Part shown: positions 50,605 to 59,109 of the stretch, one piece after another
Layout: each line of letters starts with the position of its first letter
How positions within the stretch are numbered: the first letter of the stretch is position 1
Assembly (NCBI RefSeq): GCF_004923315.1
Contig: NZ_CP039650.1
Span: 372,001-436,000 of the forward strand
Reading direction: 5' to 3'
DNA: 64,000 nt
Source of the DNA: Azospirillum sp. TSA2s
GTDB lineage: Bacteria; Pseudomonadota; Alphaproteobacteria; Azospirillales; Azospirillaceae
The notes under the pieces: generated by a model
Database searches by the model: none
What the model saw: the letters and a program-made list of their open reading frames with translations, nothing else
Told to the model about the DNA's origin: nothing
Made by a program: the position numbers and the translations under genes

Positions 50605-50907
50605 ATGACGTTCCGCGACTCGCCCCTCTTCCGTCTCATCGCCGTTCTTCCGGCCCTCGCCGTTTTCGCGGCGGCGGGCCCCGCCATGGCGGCCGCCAAC
50701 GTATCGGCCGCCAACGTATCGGCCGCCCAGGCCGAGGCGAAGGAGATCGCGAAGTCGATGGGCAACTGCACGCCGGCGAAGGTCGAGGTGCTGCGCTACA
50801 CCGTCGGACGGGAAGGGTCGACGACCTTCAAGGTCGGCTGCACCGAAGACAAGGACGCCTTCGTCGTCGTGCAATGCCGGGCACGCATCTGCTCCCTGCT
50901 TCGTTGA
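50605..50907 (+). CDS. Small exported hypothetical protein
   Basis: A 100-residue product with a signal peptide (MTFRDSPLFRLIAVLPALAVFAAAGPAMA) and a mature part with four Cys (MGNCTP, VGCTED, VVQCRARIC), likely two disulfides in the periplasm. Right after the signal peptide a 15-bp tandem duplication (50698-50727) encodes NVSAA twice. No family was recognised. It lies upstream of a small lipoprotein gene in the same direction. Confidence 0.65.
   Translation: MTFRDSPLFRLIAVLPALAVFAAAGPAMAAANVSAANVSAAQAEAKEIAKSMGNCTPAKVEVLRYTVGREGSTTFKVGCTEDKDAFVVVQCRARICSLLR
50698..50727 (+). repeat. 15-bp tandem duplication inside an exported-protein gene
   Basis: AACGTATCGGCCGCC occurs twice in a row (50698-50712 and 50713-50727). 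It encodes NVSAA-NVSAA just after the predicted signal-peptide cleavage site and keeps the frame. Confidence 0.9.
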
Positions 50908-51014
50908 GGCACGCCCCACCGGCGAATTCACCGCTCGTTAACCGGGGTCACGCGCAATGTGCAGGGTTGGGTGGCCCATGTTTGGCAAGAGCGCTTGGCG
51001 AGAGGAATTGCAGG

Positions 51015-51452
51015 ATGATGGGCGCAGGTATGGATGCGGCGCGAAAGGGGTCCAGGCGCGGTCGGCTTGTCCTGTCGCTGGCGATTTCGGCGTGGGCGCT
51101 GACCGGCTGCACCTCCCCGCTCGGGCTGGCGGCGGCTGGTGCCGATGTCGTGACGCTGAATGCGACCAAGAAAACGATCGGCGACCATATCGTGTCGGCG
51201 GCCACCGGGCGCGATTGCTCGATCCTCAGCTTCGAGAAGGACGGCGATTATTGCCCTGACAAGGTCGAGGTCGACCGGTCGCGGCTCTATTGCTACCGCA
51301 CGCTTGCCGACGTCGAGTGCCACCACATCCCGGATCCCTACCGCAACGGCAACACCGCGCTGGCCAGTCCGCCGCCGGACGTCCGGACGCTGCCGCGCAA
51401 GCGGGGCTGGTTCGACGACGCCACGCCCTATACGCCCAACAACGGATCGTAA
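51015..51452 (+). CDS. Small predicted lipoprotein
   Basis: The N-terminus MMGAGMDAARKGSRRGRLVLSLAISAWALTGC has a basic region, a hydrophobic stretch and the lipobox LTGC (Cys near residue 32), so a lipid-anchored envelope protein is predicted. The mature part has ADVVTLNATKKTIGDHIVSAATGRDCS, further Cys residues and a Pro-rich tail, a pattern seen in conserved alphaproteobacterial envelope proteins of unknown function. ATG 51015 was chosen because AGAGGA lies eight bases ahead. The 145-residue length comes from that start. Confidence 0.75.
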   Translation: MMGAGMDAARKGSRRGRLVLSLAISAWALTGCTSPLGLAAAGADVVTLNATKKTIGDHIVSAATGRDCSILSFEKDGDYCPDKVEVDRSRLYCYRTLADVECHHIPDPYRNGNTALASPPPDVRTLPRKRGWFDDATPYTPNNGS

Positions 51453-51456
51453 GGCG

Positions 51457-51918
51457 TCAACGCACCTTCTTGGCGACGAAGGCCTTGGCGATCGCCATCA
51501 TCGCCTTCTCATGATTCGGCCCGCCGGCCGGTGCATTGTGAATGGTGGCACCCTTCCCCGCCGGCGCGGGCTTGCCGGCAGGCGTCGCGCGCTGCGGAAC
51601 CGGCTGCTCGTCCGGCTCGCGGCCCAGCTGGTTCAGCAGGTTCTCAAGCGCATCGCGGCTGAGGCCGGAGGCCGACGGACGCCCGCCCCCCGCCCCGCCG
51701 GCGGCGGCCGGACGCGCGGCCGGCCTGCTGCTCGCCGGACGGCCGGCGCGTTCGATGGCGGCGGCGGCGATGGCCTTCAGGAAGGGCTGGGCGATGCCGC
51801 GCAGCAGGTCGGGATCCTCGACAGCCCAGGCCATCAGGATCTTCTGCGCATTCATCCGGCTGCCCTTGGCCGCCAGGATCGCTTCGCGCACCTTGCCGTC
51901 GACGTAGGAATTGCTCAT
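51457..51918 (-). CDS. Conserved hypothetical protein
   Basis: A 153-residue product without a recognised family. The N-terminal part (SNSYVDGKVREAILAAKGSRMNAQKILMAWAVEDPDLLRGIAQPFLKAIAAAAIERA) is helical and well formed. An Ala/Gly/Pro/Arg-rich linker follows, then a short helical end (EKAMMAIAKAFVAKKVR). No signal peptide is present. It converges with the lipoprotein gene, four bases apart. Confidence 0.65.
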   Translation of the reverse strand: MSNSYVDGKVREAILAAKGSRMNAQKILMAWAVEDPDLLRGIAQPFLKAIAAAAIERAGRPASSRPAARPAAAGGAGGGRPSASGLSRDALENLLNQLGREPDEQPVPQRATPAGKPAPAGKGATIHNAPAGGPNHEKAMMAIAKAFVAKKVR

Positions 51919-52085
51919 CGGGAATCGCCCACCGGGATGTGTCCGCCGGCTTTACAAATATCGGCGGTACTGTTCAGGACTGTTGGGCCAACTCGGTTAA
52001 CAAACGGTTGCGGGCCCCTTCCGGCCCGCGGGATGAGACGGAAGAAGCGGTTGCTCCGTGGGGAGGAGGCGCGGATAGTGGCGGC

Positions 52086-52739
52086 ATGCTGATCGAGACC
52101 TTCGCCGACCTGATCTGCCCCTGGTGCTACATCGGCAAGCGCCGGCTTGACCGGGCGCTGATGCAGCGGCCGAACCTGCGCCCGGAAATCCGCTGGCAGC
52201 CGTTCCAGCTGAACCCGGACATGCCACGCGGCGGGATGTCGCGCGACGACTATCTCGCCGCCAAGTTCGGCGGGGCGGAGCGGGCGCGGCAGATTCACCG
52301 GGTGGTGGAGGATACCGCGGCGCGCGACGGATTGCCGCTGGCGCTCGACCGCATCCAGCGCACGCCCAACAGTTTCGACGCGCACCGTCTGGTCCGCATC
52401 GCCGGCCGCCTGGGGCTGGGCAATGCCATGGCCGACGCGCTGTTCGCCGCCTATTTCGTCGAAGGTGTGGACATCGGCGACCCGGACGCGCTGGCCAGCG
52501 TCGCCGCCGGACTGGGGATGGACTTCGTCGAGACACGGCATCAGCTCTCCACAGATGCCGAATCGGCGTCGGTCCTTGCCGCCGATACGCTGGCCCGCCA
52601 GATGGGGCTGCAGGCGGTGCCCTGCTATATCTTCAATCGCCGCTACGCGCTCTCCGGCGCGCAGGAGCCTGCGAGTTTCCTGCCGCTGCTCGACCTCGGC
52701 AGCGAGGAGCCGGAGAACCTGTCGGTCGTCTCATGCTGA
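52086..52739 (+). CDS. DsbA/FrnE-like thiol oxidoreductase
   Basis: A cytosolic thioredoxin-fold protein (217 residues) of the 2-hydroxychromene isomerase/FrnE group. The active site CPWC lies at residues 11-14 (ADLICPWCYIGKRRL), and the cis-Pro loop is VPCYIF near residue 178. There is no signal peptide, so it is not a periplasmic DsbA. ATG 52086 was chosen over a longer opening to 51939. Its end lies 60 bp from the convergent prpE gene, with a terminator between. Confidence 0.88.
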   Translation: MLIETFADLICPWCYIGKRRLDRALMQRPNLRPEIRWQPFQLNPDMPRGGMSRDDYLAAKFGGAERARQIHRVVEDTAARDGLPLALDRIQRTPNSFDAHRLVRIAGRLGLGNAMADALFAAYFVEGVDIGDPDALASVAAGLGMDFVETRHQLSTDAESASVLAADTLARQMGLQAVPCYIFNRRYALSGAQEPASFLPLLDLGSEEPENLSVVSC

Positions 52740-52760
52740 TCCCGGCCCCAAAATAAAGAA

Positions 52761-52780
52761 GGGCGGCCCGAAGGCCGCCC
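52761..52780. terminator. Bidirectional hairpin between the FrnE-like gene and prpE
   Basis: A perfect 8-bp stem GGGCGGCC / GGCCGCCC with a stable CGAA loop lies between two convergent genes. A-rich sequence to the left (AAAATAAAGAA) reads as a T-tract on the minus strand, which suits termination of prpE. TCTCCCGCTTTT follows on the plus strand. Confidence 0.8.
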
Positions 52781-52798
52781 TCTCCCGCTTTTGGCGTG

Positions 52799-54736
52799 TC
52801 AGGCCGACGTGCTGCTGGCCTTGGCGTAGCCCAGGGTCTTCAGCGCGTCGGCGATCTCCGGCAGGATGCCCGGATCGTCGATGGTCGCCGGCATCTTGTA
52901 ATCCTGGCTGTCAGCGATCTTCTGCATGGTGCCGCGCAGGATCTTGCCGGAGCGGGTCTTCGGCAGGCGGTCGACCACCAGGGCGCGCTTGAAGTCGGCG
53001 ACCGGGCCGATCTGCTCGCGCACAAGCTGGACCACTTCCTTGACGATCTCCTCGTGCGGGCGGGTGACGCCGGCCTTCAGGCAGACGAAGCCCAGCGGCA
53101 CCTGCCCCTTCAGGTCGTCGGCCACGCCGATCACCGCGCATTCGGCGACGTCCTTGTGGCTCGACAGCACCTCTTCCATGGCGCCGGTGGACAGGCGGTG
53201 GCCGGCGACGTTGATGATGTCGTCGGTGCGGGCCATGACATAGACATAGCCGTCATCGTCGACGAAGCCGGCATCGCCGGTCTGGTAGTAGCCGGGGTAG
53301 TCGGCGAGATAGGACTTCTTGAAGCGCTCGTCGGCGTTCCACAGCGTCGGCAGCGTGCCCGGAGGCAGCGGCAGCTTGACGCAGATGGCGCCGATGTCGC
53401 CGCGCGGAACCTCCTTCAGCTCGGCATTCAGCACCCGCACGTCCCAGCCCGGCATCGGGCGGGTGGCGGAGCCGTACTTGATCGGGAACAGGTGGACGCC
53501 CAGCGGGTTGCCGGAGATCGCCCAGCCGGTCTCGGTCTGCCACCAGTGGTCGATCACCGGGACGTTCAGATTGTCCTCGGCCCAATGCAGCGTGTCGGGG
53601 TCCGAGCGCTCGCCGGCCAGGAACAGGGCGCGGAAGTGCGACAGGTCGTACTTCTTCAGGTAATTGGCGTCCGGATCCTCGCGCTTGATGGCGCGGAAGG
53701 CGGTGGGGGCGGTGAACAGCGTGCCGACCTTGTGCTGCTCGATCACGCGCCAGAAGGTGCCCGGATCGGGGGTGCCGACCGGCTTGCCCTCGAACACCAC
53801 GGTGGTGCAGCCGGTCAGCAGCGGCGCATAGACGATGTAGGAATGGCCGACGACCCAACCCACGTCCGACGCCGCCCAATACACCTCGCCCGGCTTGACG
53901 TTGTAGATGTTGGTCATGGTCCAGCGCAGGGCCACCGCATGGCCGCCATTGTCGCGAACCACGCCCTTGGGCTGGCCGGTCGTGCCGGAGGTGTAGAGGA
54001 TATAGAGCGGATCGGTCGCCTTGACGGGGACGCATTCCGCCGGCTCGGCCTTCGCCACCGCCTCGGCCCAGTCGACGTCGCGGCCGGCGATCAGCGTCGC
54101 CGTCTCCTGCGGGCGCTGCCAGACGATGACGCTGGCCGGCTTGTGGGCCGACTGCTCGATGGCGGCGTCCAGCATCGGCTTGTACTTGACGATGCGGTTC
54201 GGCTCGATGCCGCAGGAGGCTGAAACGATGGCCTTCGGCTTGGCATCGTCGATGCGAGTCGCCAGCTCGTGCGGGGCGAAGCCGCCGAAGACCACCGAAT
54301 GCACCGCGCCCAGACGGGCGCAGGCCAGCATGGCGACCAGCGACTGCGGGATCATCGGCATATAGAGGAGGACGCGGTCGCCCTTCTCCACCCCCTGGGC
54401 GCGCAGCGCGCCGGCGAAGCGGGCGACCTGGTCCAGCAACTCCGCATAGGTGATGGTCTGGACGGTCTGGGTGACCGGGCTGTCATAGATGATCGCCGCC
54501 TGGGCGCCGCGCCCGCCTTCCACATGACGGTCCACCGCGTTGTAGCAGGTGTTCAGCTCCCCGCCGGTGAACCAGCGGTAGAAGGGCGCGTTGCTGTCGT
54601 CCAGCACCTTATCCCACGGCTTGAACCAGGAGATGTCCTTCGCCGCCTCGCCCCAGAACCCGGCGGGGTCCGACAGGGAGCGGGCATGCATCTGGTCGAA
54701 AAGCTCTGCAGTCGTGGTGCTGGCGGTCGGGCTCAT
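52799..54736 (-). CDS. prpE: Propionyl-CoA synthetase (AMP-forming)
   Basis: An acyl-CoA synthetase (645 residues) that activates propionate with ATP and CoA. Motifs: LYILYTSGTTGQPKGVV (phosphate loop), WWQTETGWAI, YYQTGDAGFVDDDGYVYVMARTDDIINVAGHR and PKTRSGKILRGTMQKI, with the C-terminal Lys that is often acetylated for control. GGELNTCYNAVDRHV and SVVFGGFAPHELATRIDDAKP resemble PrpE more than acetyl-CoA synthetase, but acetate activity cannot be excluded. It is a single gene; mce (31206-31610) is in the same window but not linked. Confidence 0.9.
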   Translation of the reverse strand: MSPTASTTTAELFDQMHARSLSDPAGFWGEAAKDISWFKPWDKVLDDSNAPFYRWFTGGELNTCYNAVDRHVEGGRGAQAAIIYDSPVTQTVQTITYAELLDQVARFAGALRAQGVEKGDRVLLYMPMIPQSLVAMLACARLGAVHSVVFGGFAPHELATRIDDAKPKAIVSASCGIEPNRIVKYKPMLDAAIEQSAHKPASVIVWQRPQETATLIAGRDVDWAEAVAKAEPAECVPVKATDPLYILYTSGTTGQPKGVVRDNGGHAVALRWTMTNIYNVKPGEVYWAASDVGWVVGHSYIVYAPLLTGCTTVVFEGKPVGTPDPGTFWRVIEQHKVGTLFTAPTAFRAIKREDPDANYLKKYDLSHFRALFLAGERSDPDTLHWAEDNLNVPVIDHWWQTETGWAISGNPLGVHLFPIKYGSATRPMPGWDVRVLNAELKEVPRGDIGAICVKLPLPPGTLPTLWNADERFKKSYLADYPGYYQTGDAGFVDDDGYVYVMARTDDIINVAGHRLSTGAMEEVLSSHKDVAECAVIGVADDLKGQVPLGFVCLKAGVTRPHEEIVKEVVQLVREQIGPVADFKRALVVDRLPKTRSGKILRGTMQKIADSQDYKMPATIDDPGILPEIADALKTLGYAKASSTSA

Positions 54737-54934
54737 GGCAGGGCGTCCCTCGTTCTATTTTGGTACTATTCGGTGCGCATTTCCTCTCGGCCGCGAAACG
54801 ATCCGTTACGCAGCCTCCACAATCTGCGACAAAAGCATAAGTGCAGGCAAATGTCAGAAGGTCGGGGGTGCGGCGAGCTGTCGCATTCCCCATTCGTGAA
54901 ACGATGTTCCGGGAATTGGAATAGCCCCGCTGTT

Positions 54935-55405
54935 TCAGAAGGAGACGCACACCGGCCTAATGGCCAGCCCGACCGACTGCTGGTGGAAACGGTCCTTGTA
55001 CAGATCGACGATTTCGTGGATCAGCCGCAGCGTCGCCGGGTCGCCATCGGCCAACAGAGTGAGGATTTTGCTGGGTTCCCGCACCAGATGGCCGGTCTGG
55101 ATGTCGCGCCAGTGGCCGGAGGCGTCGACGACGGTCAGCCCGTTGGGAAAGCGCGGCGTCACCTCCCGGTCCAGGAAGTCGGTCCATTCGCGATCGCTGA
55201 CGCCAAGCTCGTTGCCGATGTTGCGCCCAAAGAACAATTGCGCCTCGATCATCGCGCCGGCCGCATAGGCCTCGCACACCGTTGGTGACACCGCCGGCGC
55301 GGGTGCCAGCTGGGCCGCGGCGGGACCGGTCAGCAGAAGGAGCGAAAGGACGGCGGACGACAGGCCGGGACCATGGCGCAGGACGGGGCGGTTGAAGAGA
55401 CGCAT
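54935..55405 (-). CDS. Exported DUF3574 protein
   Basis: The N-terminus has a signal peptide (MRLFNRPVLRHGPGLSSAVLSLLLLTGPAAAQ). The mature part matches DUF3574: MIEAQLFFGRNIGN, VSDREWTDFLDREVTPRFPNGLTVVDASGHWRD and IHEIVDLYKDRFHQQSVG. Function is unknown; a periplasmic location is expected. The 156-residue length fits. About 92 bp separates it from the divergent small gene at 55498. Confidence 0.85.
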   Translation of the reverse strand: MRLFNRPVLRHGPGLSSAVLSLLLLTGPAAAQLAPAPAVSPTVCEAYAAGAMIEAQLFFGRNIGNELGVSDREWTDFLDREVTPRFPNGLTVVDASGHWRDIQTGHLVREPSKILTLLADGDPATLRLIHEIVDLYKDRFHQQSVGLAIRPVCVSF

Positions 55406-55497
55406 GGGCGATTCTCCGTTCGGGCGGGAGAGGAAGCGTCGGCGGCGCGATCAGCGACGCTCTGGTCAGGACGCCCCTGGACCGTTATGCATGGATC

Positions 55498-55863
55498 ATG
55501 GCCGTCGATCCACCCATCACCGGGATTCGCCCGATCCTGACCGTCGTTCACGGCAACGGCGAGCGTCTGATCGTGGCCCGTCTCACCAACCTGGGCGGCG
55601 GCAGCCAGTCCAACCGCTTCGTCCTGCGCCGCGCCGATTTCCGCGCACCCTGGGAGCAGCCGGACAAGGGCTATTTCGGCTATGCCGAGGTTGCCCGCGC
55701 CCTGGACGCCAACGGCTGGCGCGGCTGCATCATCGAGGCGATGGCGACCACCGACCTGGAGGAGCGCCGCGCCCGCCAGCTCGCCCGCAAGAAGCTGCAC
55801 CTGCAATGCGTGGAGGCGGCGATCCGGCGGGCGCAGGAAGGGGAGACGCCCAAAGCGGGCTAG
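55498..55863 (+). CDS. Conserved hypothetical protein
   Basis: A 121-residue cytosolic product without a recognised domain. The N-terminal part looks like a beta-rich core (GIRPILTVVHGNGERLIVARLTNLGGGSQSNRFVLRRADFRAPW); the second half is helical and basic (EERRARQLARKKLHLQCVEAAIRRA). It starts divergent from DUF3574 and converges with the Rrf2 gene. Confidence 0.6.
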   Translation: MAVDPPITGIRPILTVVHGNGERLIVARLTNLGGGSQSNRFVLRRADFRAPWEQPDKGYFGYAEVARALDANGWRGCIIEAMATTDLEERRARQLARKKLHLQCVEAAIRRAQEGETPKAG

Positions 55864-55872
55864 GCTCCGCGC

Positions 55873-56310
55873 TCAGCACTTCCCCAGTGCCCTCATACGC
55901 CGATCGAAATCGGCTGCGAGATCGGCGAGCGTCACTTGGCCGAGATGGCGGACGAGCACCGCCTCTGCCTCACGCAATGCCCCGTCGAGGGCGGCATTGA
56001 CGGCCTGCTCCACCAGGCAACTCGGTTCGTCCGCCGTTGGACCGATGGCGAAGACCCCCGGTTCCCCCAATGCGCGGTGAATGTCCAGCAGGGTGATCCC
56101 GTCGAGCGGCCGTGCCAGCCGCCAACCGCCGCCATGGCCCTTTTCCGACCGCACATGGCCGGCCTCGCGCAGCCCCGCCATGGTCCGGCGGATGACCACC
56201 GGATTCGTGTTCAGCATCTCAGCGATCGCTTCCGACGTCAGCGCACCGTCATGCCGGTCCATGTGGATCAGCACATGCAGCATGCGGGAAAGGCGGCTGT
56301 CCTGCCTCAT
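55873..56310 (-). CDS. Rrf2-family transcriptional regulator
   Basis: A winged-helix regulator (145 residues): DSRLSRMLHVLIHMDRHDGALTSEAIAEMLNTNPVVIRRTMAGLREAGHV is the typical HTH and recognition helix, then EKGHGGGWRLARPLDGITLLDIHRALGEP. It has Cys residues at PSCLVEQAV and at the last position, but not the three-Cys cluster of IscR/NsrR, so an Fe-S cluster is doubtful and a thiol switch is more likely. ATG 56310 was chosen. It is divergent from the flavoprotein gene, with a perfect inverted repeat between. Confidence 0.9.
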   Translation of the reverse strand: MRQDSRLSRMLHVLIHMDRHDGALTSEAIAEMLNTNPVVIRRTMAGLREAGHVRSEKGHGGGWRLARPLDGITLLDIHRALGEPGVFAIGPTADEPSCLVEQAVNAALDGALREAEAVLVRHLGQVTLADLAADFDRRMRALGKC

Positions 56311-56365
56311 CGGTGATCGGTCCTTTCGGGGGTGACGCAGGCGGCCGGTCAACTCAGGCCACTTC

Positions 56366-56409
56366 ATAAGTTACATGGCACATTGACCGCGCCCTTTCAT
56401 GTAACTTAT
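56366..56409. promoter_or_regulatory. Probable operator for the Rrf2 regulator
   Basis: A perfect 12-bp inverted repeat, ATAAGTTACATG (56366-56377) and CATGTAACTTAT (56398-56409), with a 20-bp spacer. It lies in the 156-bp space between the divergent Rrf2 and flavoprotein genes. A possible promoter toward the flavoprotein (TTGACC 56383-56388, TATCGT 56407-56412, 18-bp spacing) lies inside and overlapping it, as expected for a repressor site. Confidence 0.75.
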
Positions 56410-56466
56410 CGTGTGTCGTGATCGGACGCGGACGGCGCGCCGGTAATTCCGTGGAAAGGCACAGGC

Positions 56467-57399
56467 ATGAACGGAAACGACACGACGACCTATGACGCCA
56501 TCATCGTCGGCGGCAGCTATGCCGGCATGGCCGCCGCGCTGCAGCTGGCCCGTGCCCGGCGCCGGGTTCTGGTGGTGGATGAGGGACTCCGGCGCAACCG
56601 CTTCGCCAGCCACTCGCATGGTTTCCTCGGTCAGGATGGTCGTCCACCGGGAGAAATCGCCGCCGAAGCACGCGACCAGTTGATGCGCTATCCGACCGTC
56701 ACCTGGATGACCGGTCGGGCCGGAGAGGCCACCAGGACGAACGAGGGATTTCAAATCACCGACCAGGACGGCATCGCCCACAGAGGGCGTCGGCTGTTGA
56801 TCGCCGTTGGTGTGGTCGACGAACTGCCGGCGATCCCCGGTCTGGTGGAACGTTGGGGACGCTCCGTGTTCCATTGTCCCTACTGCCACGGCTATGAGCT
56901 GATGCAAGGTCGTATCGGTGTCGTCGCCGTATCCGGGCAATCCATGCACCACGCGCTGATGCTGCCGGATTGGGGACCGACGACACTGCTCCTGAATGGA
57001 GCGTTCGAGCCCGACGCCGACCAGTCGGCCCATCTGGCGCGGCGCGGGGTGGCCGTCGAGACTGCCCTCATCAGCGGGATCGACGGCGATCCGCCGGAGG
57101 TCTCGCTCGCCGACGGACGCAGATTGCCTTTCGCCGGACTGTTCGTGCTGCCGCGAAGCCGCGTTGCAAGCCCGCTGGCCGCACAGCTCGAGTGCGCGAC
57201 CGAAGACGGACCGCTCGGCACCCATATTCGCGTCGACGCGATGCAGGAAACCAGCATCCCCGGCGTCTTCGCCTGTGGTGATGCGGCACGAGCCGCGGGA
57301 TCGGTGGCGCTGGCCGTCGGCGCCGGCACGATCGCCGGGACGGCGCTGCACCGGTCGCTGCTGTTCTGCGAGGACGACGCCTTGTTCGCCCGCTCCTAA
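56467..57399 (+). CDS. Thioredoxin-reductase-like FAD flavoprotein with CPYC motif
   Basis: A 310-residue two-domain flavoprotein. The FAD-binding loop is IIVGGSYAGMAAALQLARA near residue 11; the redox motif CPYCHG lies near residues 138-143; FACGDAARAAG near 270 is the second FAD signature. The expected NAD(P)H-binding glycine motif of thioredoxin reductases is poorly conserved (GVVAVSGQSMHHALML). This fits GliT/HlmI-like dithiol oxidases or related flavoproteins as well as a true reductase; the partner is unknown. It is divergent from the Rrf2 regulator, and its stop overlaps that of lysE by three bases. Confidence 0.88.
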   Translation: MNGNDTTTYDAIIVGGSYAGMAAALQLARARRRVLVVDEGLRRNRFASHSHGFLGQDGRPPGEIAAEARDQLMRYPTVTWMTGRAGEATRTNEGFQITDQDGIAHRGRRLLIAVGVVDELPAIPGLVERWGRSVFHCPYCHGYELMQGRIGVVAVSGQSMHHALMLPDWGPTTLLLNGAFEPDADQSAHLARRGVAVETALISGIDGDPPEVSLADGRRLPFAGLFVLPRSRVASPLAAQLECATEDGPLGTHIRVDAMQETSIPGVFACGDAARAAGSVALAVGAGTIAGTALHRSLLFCEDDALFARS

Positions 57400-58022
57400 C
57401 CGATCAGCAGGCCCGCCGCGATGGTCCACATCACCAGGGCGATGACGCCGTCCATCACCCGCCACGCGGTGGGCCTGGCGAATAGCGGGCGCAGCAGCCG
57501 GGCGCCGTAGCCAAGCGCGAAAAAGAACAGGAAGGACGCCGTCATCGCCCCCAGGGCGAAGGCGCCCCTTGCCTCGGCGAAGCGGGCGGAGACCGAGCCG
57601 ACCAGCACCACCGTGTCCAGATAGACATGCGGGTTCAGCCAGGTCAGCGCGAGGCAGGTCAGCAGTGCCGGCGACAGCCCGCCCGGTTCACGATCGGCCG
57701 GGTTCAGCCCAACGCCACCGGCCCACGCCGACCGGGCGCTCCGCAATCCATAGACCAGCAGGAAGGCAGCGCCGGCATAGCGCATCAGCGGTTCCAGCCA
57801 GGGCCAGCGCGCCGCGACGGTGGCGAATCCGCTCACCCCCGCCAGGATCAGCACGGCGTCGGACAGCGCACAAGTGGCGCAGATCGCCAGCACATGCTCG
57901 TTGCGCAGGCCCTGACGCAGCACGAAGGCGTTCTGCGCCCCGATGGCGACGATCAGGCCGAACCCGAGGAACAGCCCCGGCAGGAAGGCAGGCATCAGGG
58001 CGGCGGGAGAAAGGTCGGTCAT
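57396..58022 (-). CDS. LysE/ArgO-family amino-acid exporter
   Basis: A six-span inner-membrane protein (208 residues). The LysE-family signature FLGFGLIVAIGAQNAFVLRQGL lies near residue 17; GLSPALLTCLALTWLNPHVYLDTVVLVG near 120 is also typical. Members export lysine and arginine. ATG 58022 was chosen; an in-frame start at 58052 adds ten polar residues. It is divergent from an ArgP/LysG-type regulator with an operator-like repeat between, the standard lysE-lysG layout. Confidence 0.9.
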   Translation of the reverse strand: MTDLSPAALMPAFLPGLFLGFGLIVAIGAQNAFVLRQGLRNEHVLAICATCALSDAVLILAGVSGFATVAARWPWLEPLMRYAGAAFLLVYGLRSARSAWAGGVGLNPADREPGGLSPALLTCLALTWLNPHVYLDTVVLVGSVSARFAEARGAFALGAMTASFLFFFALGYGARLLRPLFARPTAWRVMDGVIALVMWTIAAGLLIG

Positions 58023-58082
58023 CGCGGCGGCTCCGGAGGCGGCGGATGTCATTCCGCTACCACCTCGCGCTCCTTTGCCGTA

Positions 58083-58107
58083 CTTAATCCTTCTTGCCGT
58101 GATTAAG
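58083..58107. promoter_or_regulatory. Probable LysR-type operator between lysE and argP
   Basis: An inverted repeat CTTAATC-N11-GATTAAG (58083-58089 and 58101-58107). The layout matches the T-N11-A rule for LysR-family binding sites, and it lies between lysE (start 58022) and the divergent regulator (start 58120). It probably serves both genes. Confidence 0.7.
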
Positions 58108-58119
58108 CAGAGCTAAACC

Positions 58120-59049
58120 ATGCTGGACTATCCGCTGCTGATGGCTCTGGCCGCCGTGATCCGCACCGGCAGCTTCGAGCGAGCCGCCCGGCAGCTGCAT
58201 GTCACCCCGTCGGCGGTGTCGCAGCGGGTGAAGCTGCTGGAGGAGCGGCTGGGCACCGTCCTTGTGGTCCGTGGCCAGCCCTGCACCGGCACCGCCGCCG
58301 GCCTGCGCCTGTGCCAGCATGTGGAGCAGGTGGCGCTGCTGGAAAGCGAACTGCGCGGCACCCTGCCCGGGCTCAACCCGGCCGACGGTCCGGTCACCTT
58401 GCGGATCGCGGTGAATGCCGACAGCCTCGCCACATGGTTCGTGGCGGCGATGGCGGACGTGCCCGGCTGCCTGTTCGATCTGGTGCTGGACGACCAGGAC
58501 CACAGCGCCGAATGGCTGCGCAAGGGCGAGGTGCTGGCCGCCGTCACCGCCAGCGCGGCACCGGTTCCCGGCTGCAACAGCCATCCGCTTGGCGCACTCC
58601 GCTACCGCGCCACCGCCAGCCCGGATTACCTGCGCCGCCATTTCGCCGACGGGGTGACGGCGGACGCCTTGGCGAACGCGCCTTGCCTGACCTTCAACCG
58701 CAAGGATCAGTTGCAGGCGCAGTGGCTGCGCATGGTGCTGAGCGACTGCGATCCGGCACAGGCGCCCACTCCGCCGACTCACTGGCTGCCCTCCACCCAT
58801 GCCTTCGTCGATGGGGCGCTGGCCGGGCTGGGATGGGGAATGAACCCCGACCCGCTGGTTGCCGACCATCTGGCGACGGGGCGTCTGGTGGAGTTGGTGC
58901 CCGGCCGGCCGCTGGACGTGCCACTCCATTGGCAGCAGAGCCGGATCGCCGGAACCGCGCTGGCCGACCTGTCGCGCGCGGTCCTGCGCGCCGGACGGCG
59001 AGCCCTCCATCCCACCGGCGAAGAGGCAGGAAGCCCGCCCGCCCGATGA
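58120..59049 (+). CDS. argP: LysR-family regulator, ArgP/LysG type
   Basis: A 309-residue regulator. The N-terminal HTH is LDYPLLMALAAVIRTGSFERAARQLHVTPSAVSQRVKLLEERLG; the effector domain follows from about residue 90. The strong ArgP/LysG resemblance (DYPLL start, GTVLVVRGQPCTGTAAGLRL) and the divergent LysE-family exporter support control of basic-amino-acid export. The Cys in RGQPC is typical of the family. ATG 58120 was chosen 13 bases past the operator. Confidence 0.9.
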   Translation: MLDYPLLMALAAVIRTGSFERAARQLHVTPSAVSQRVKLLEERLGTVLVVRGQPCTGTAAGLRLCQHVEQVALLESELRGTLPGLNPADGPVTLRIAVNADSLATWFVAAMADVPGCLFDLVLDDQDHSAEWLRKGEVLAAVTASAAPVPGCNSHPLGALRYRATASPDYLRRHFADGVTADALANAPCLTFNRKDQLQAQWLRMVLSDCDPAQAPTPPTHWLPSTHAFVDGALAGLGWGMNPDPLVADHLATGRLVELVPGRPLDVPLHWQQSRIAGTALADLSRAVLRAGRRALHPTGEEAGSPPAR

Positions 59050-59109
59050 AGGCTTTGCCCGCGCCGAGTGCGCGCTTATATGGATTCAACCAATCTCTGG
59101 AGGGACTCG

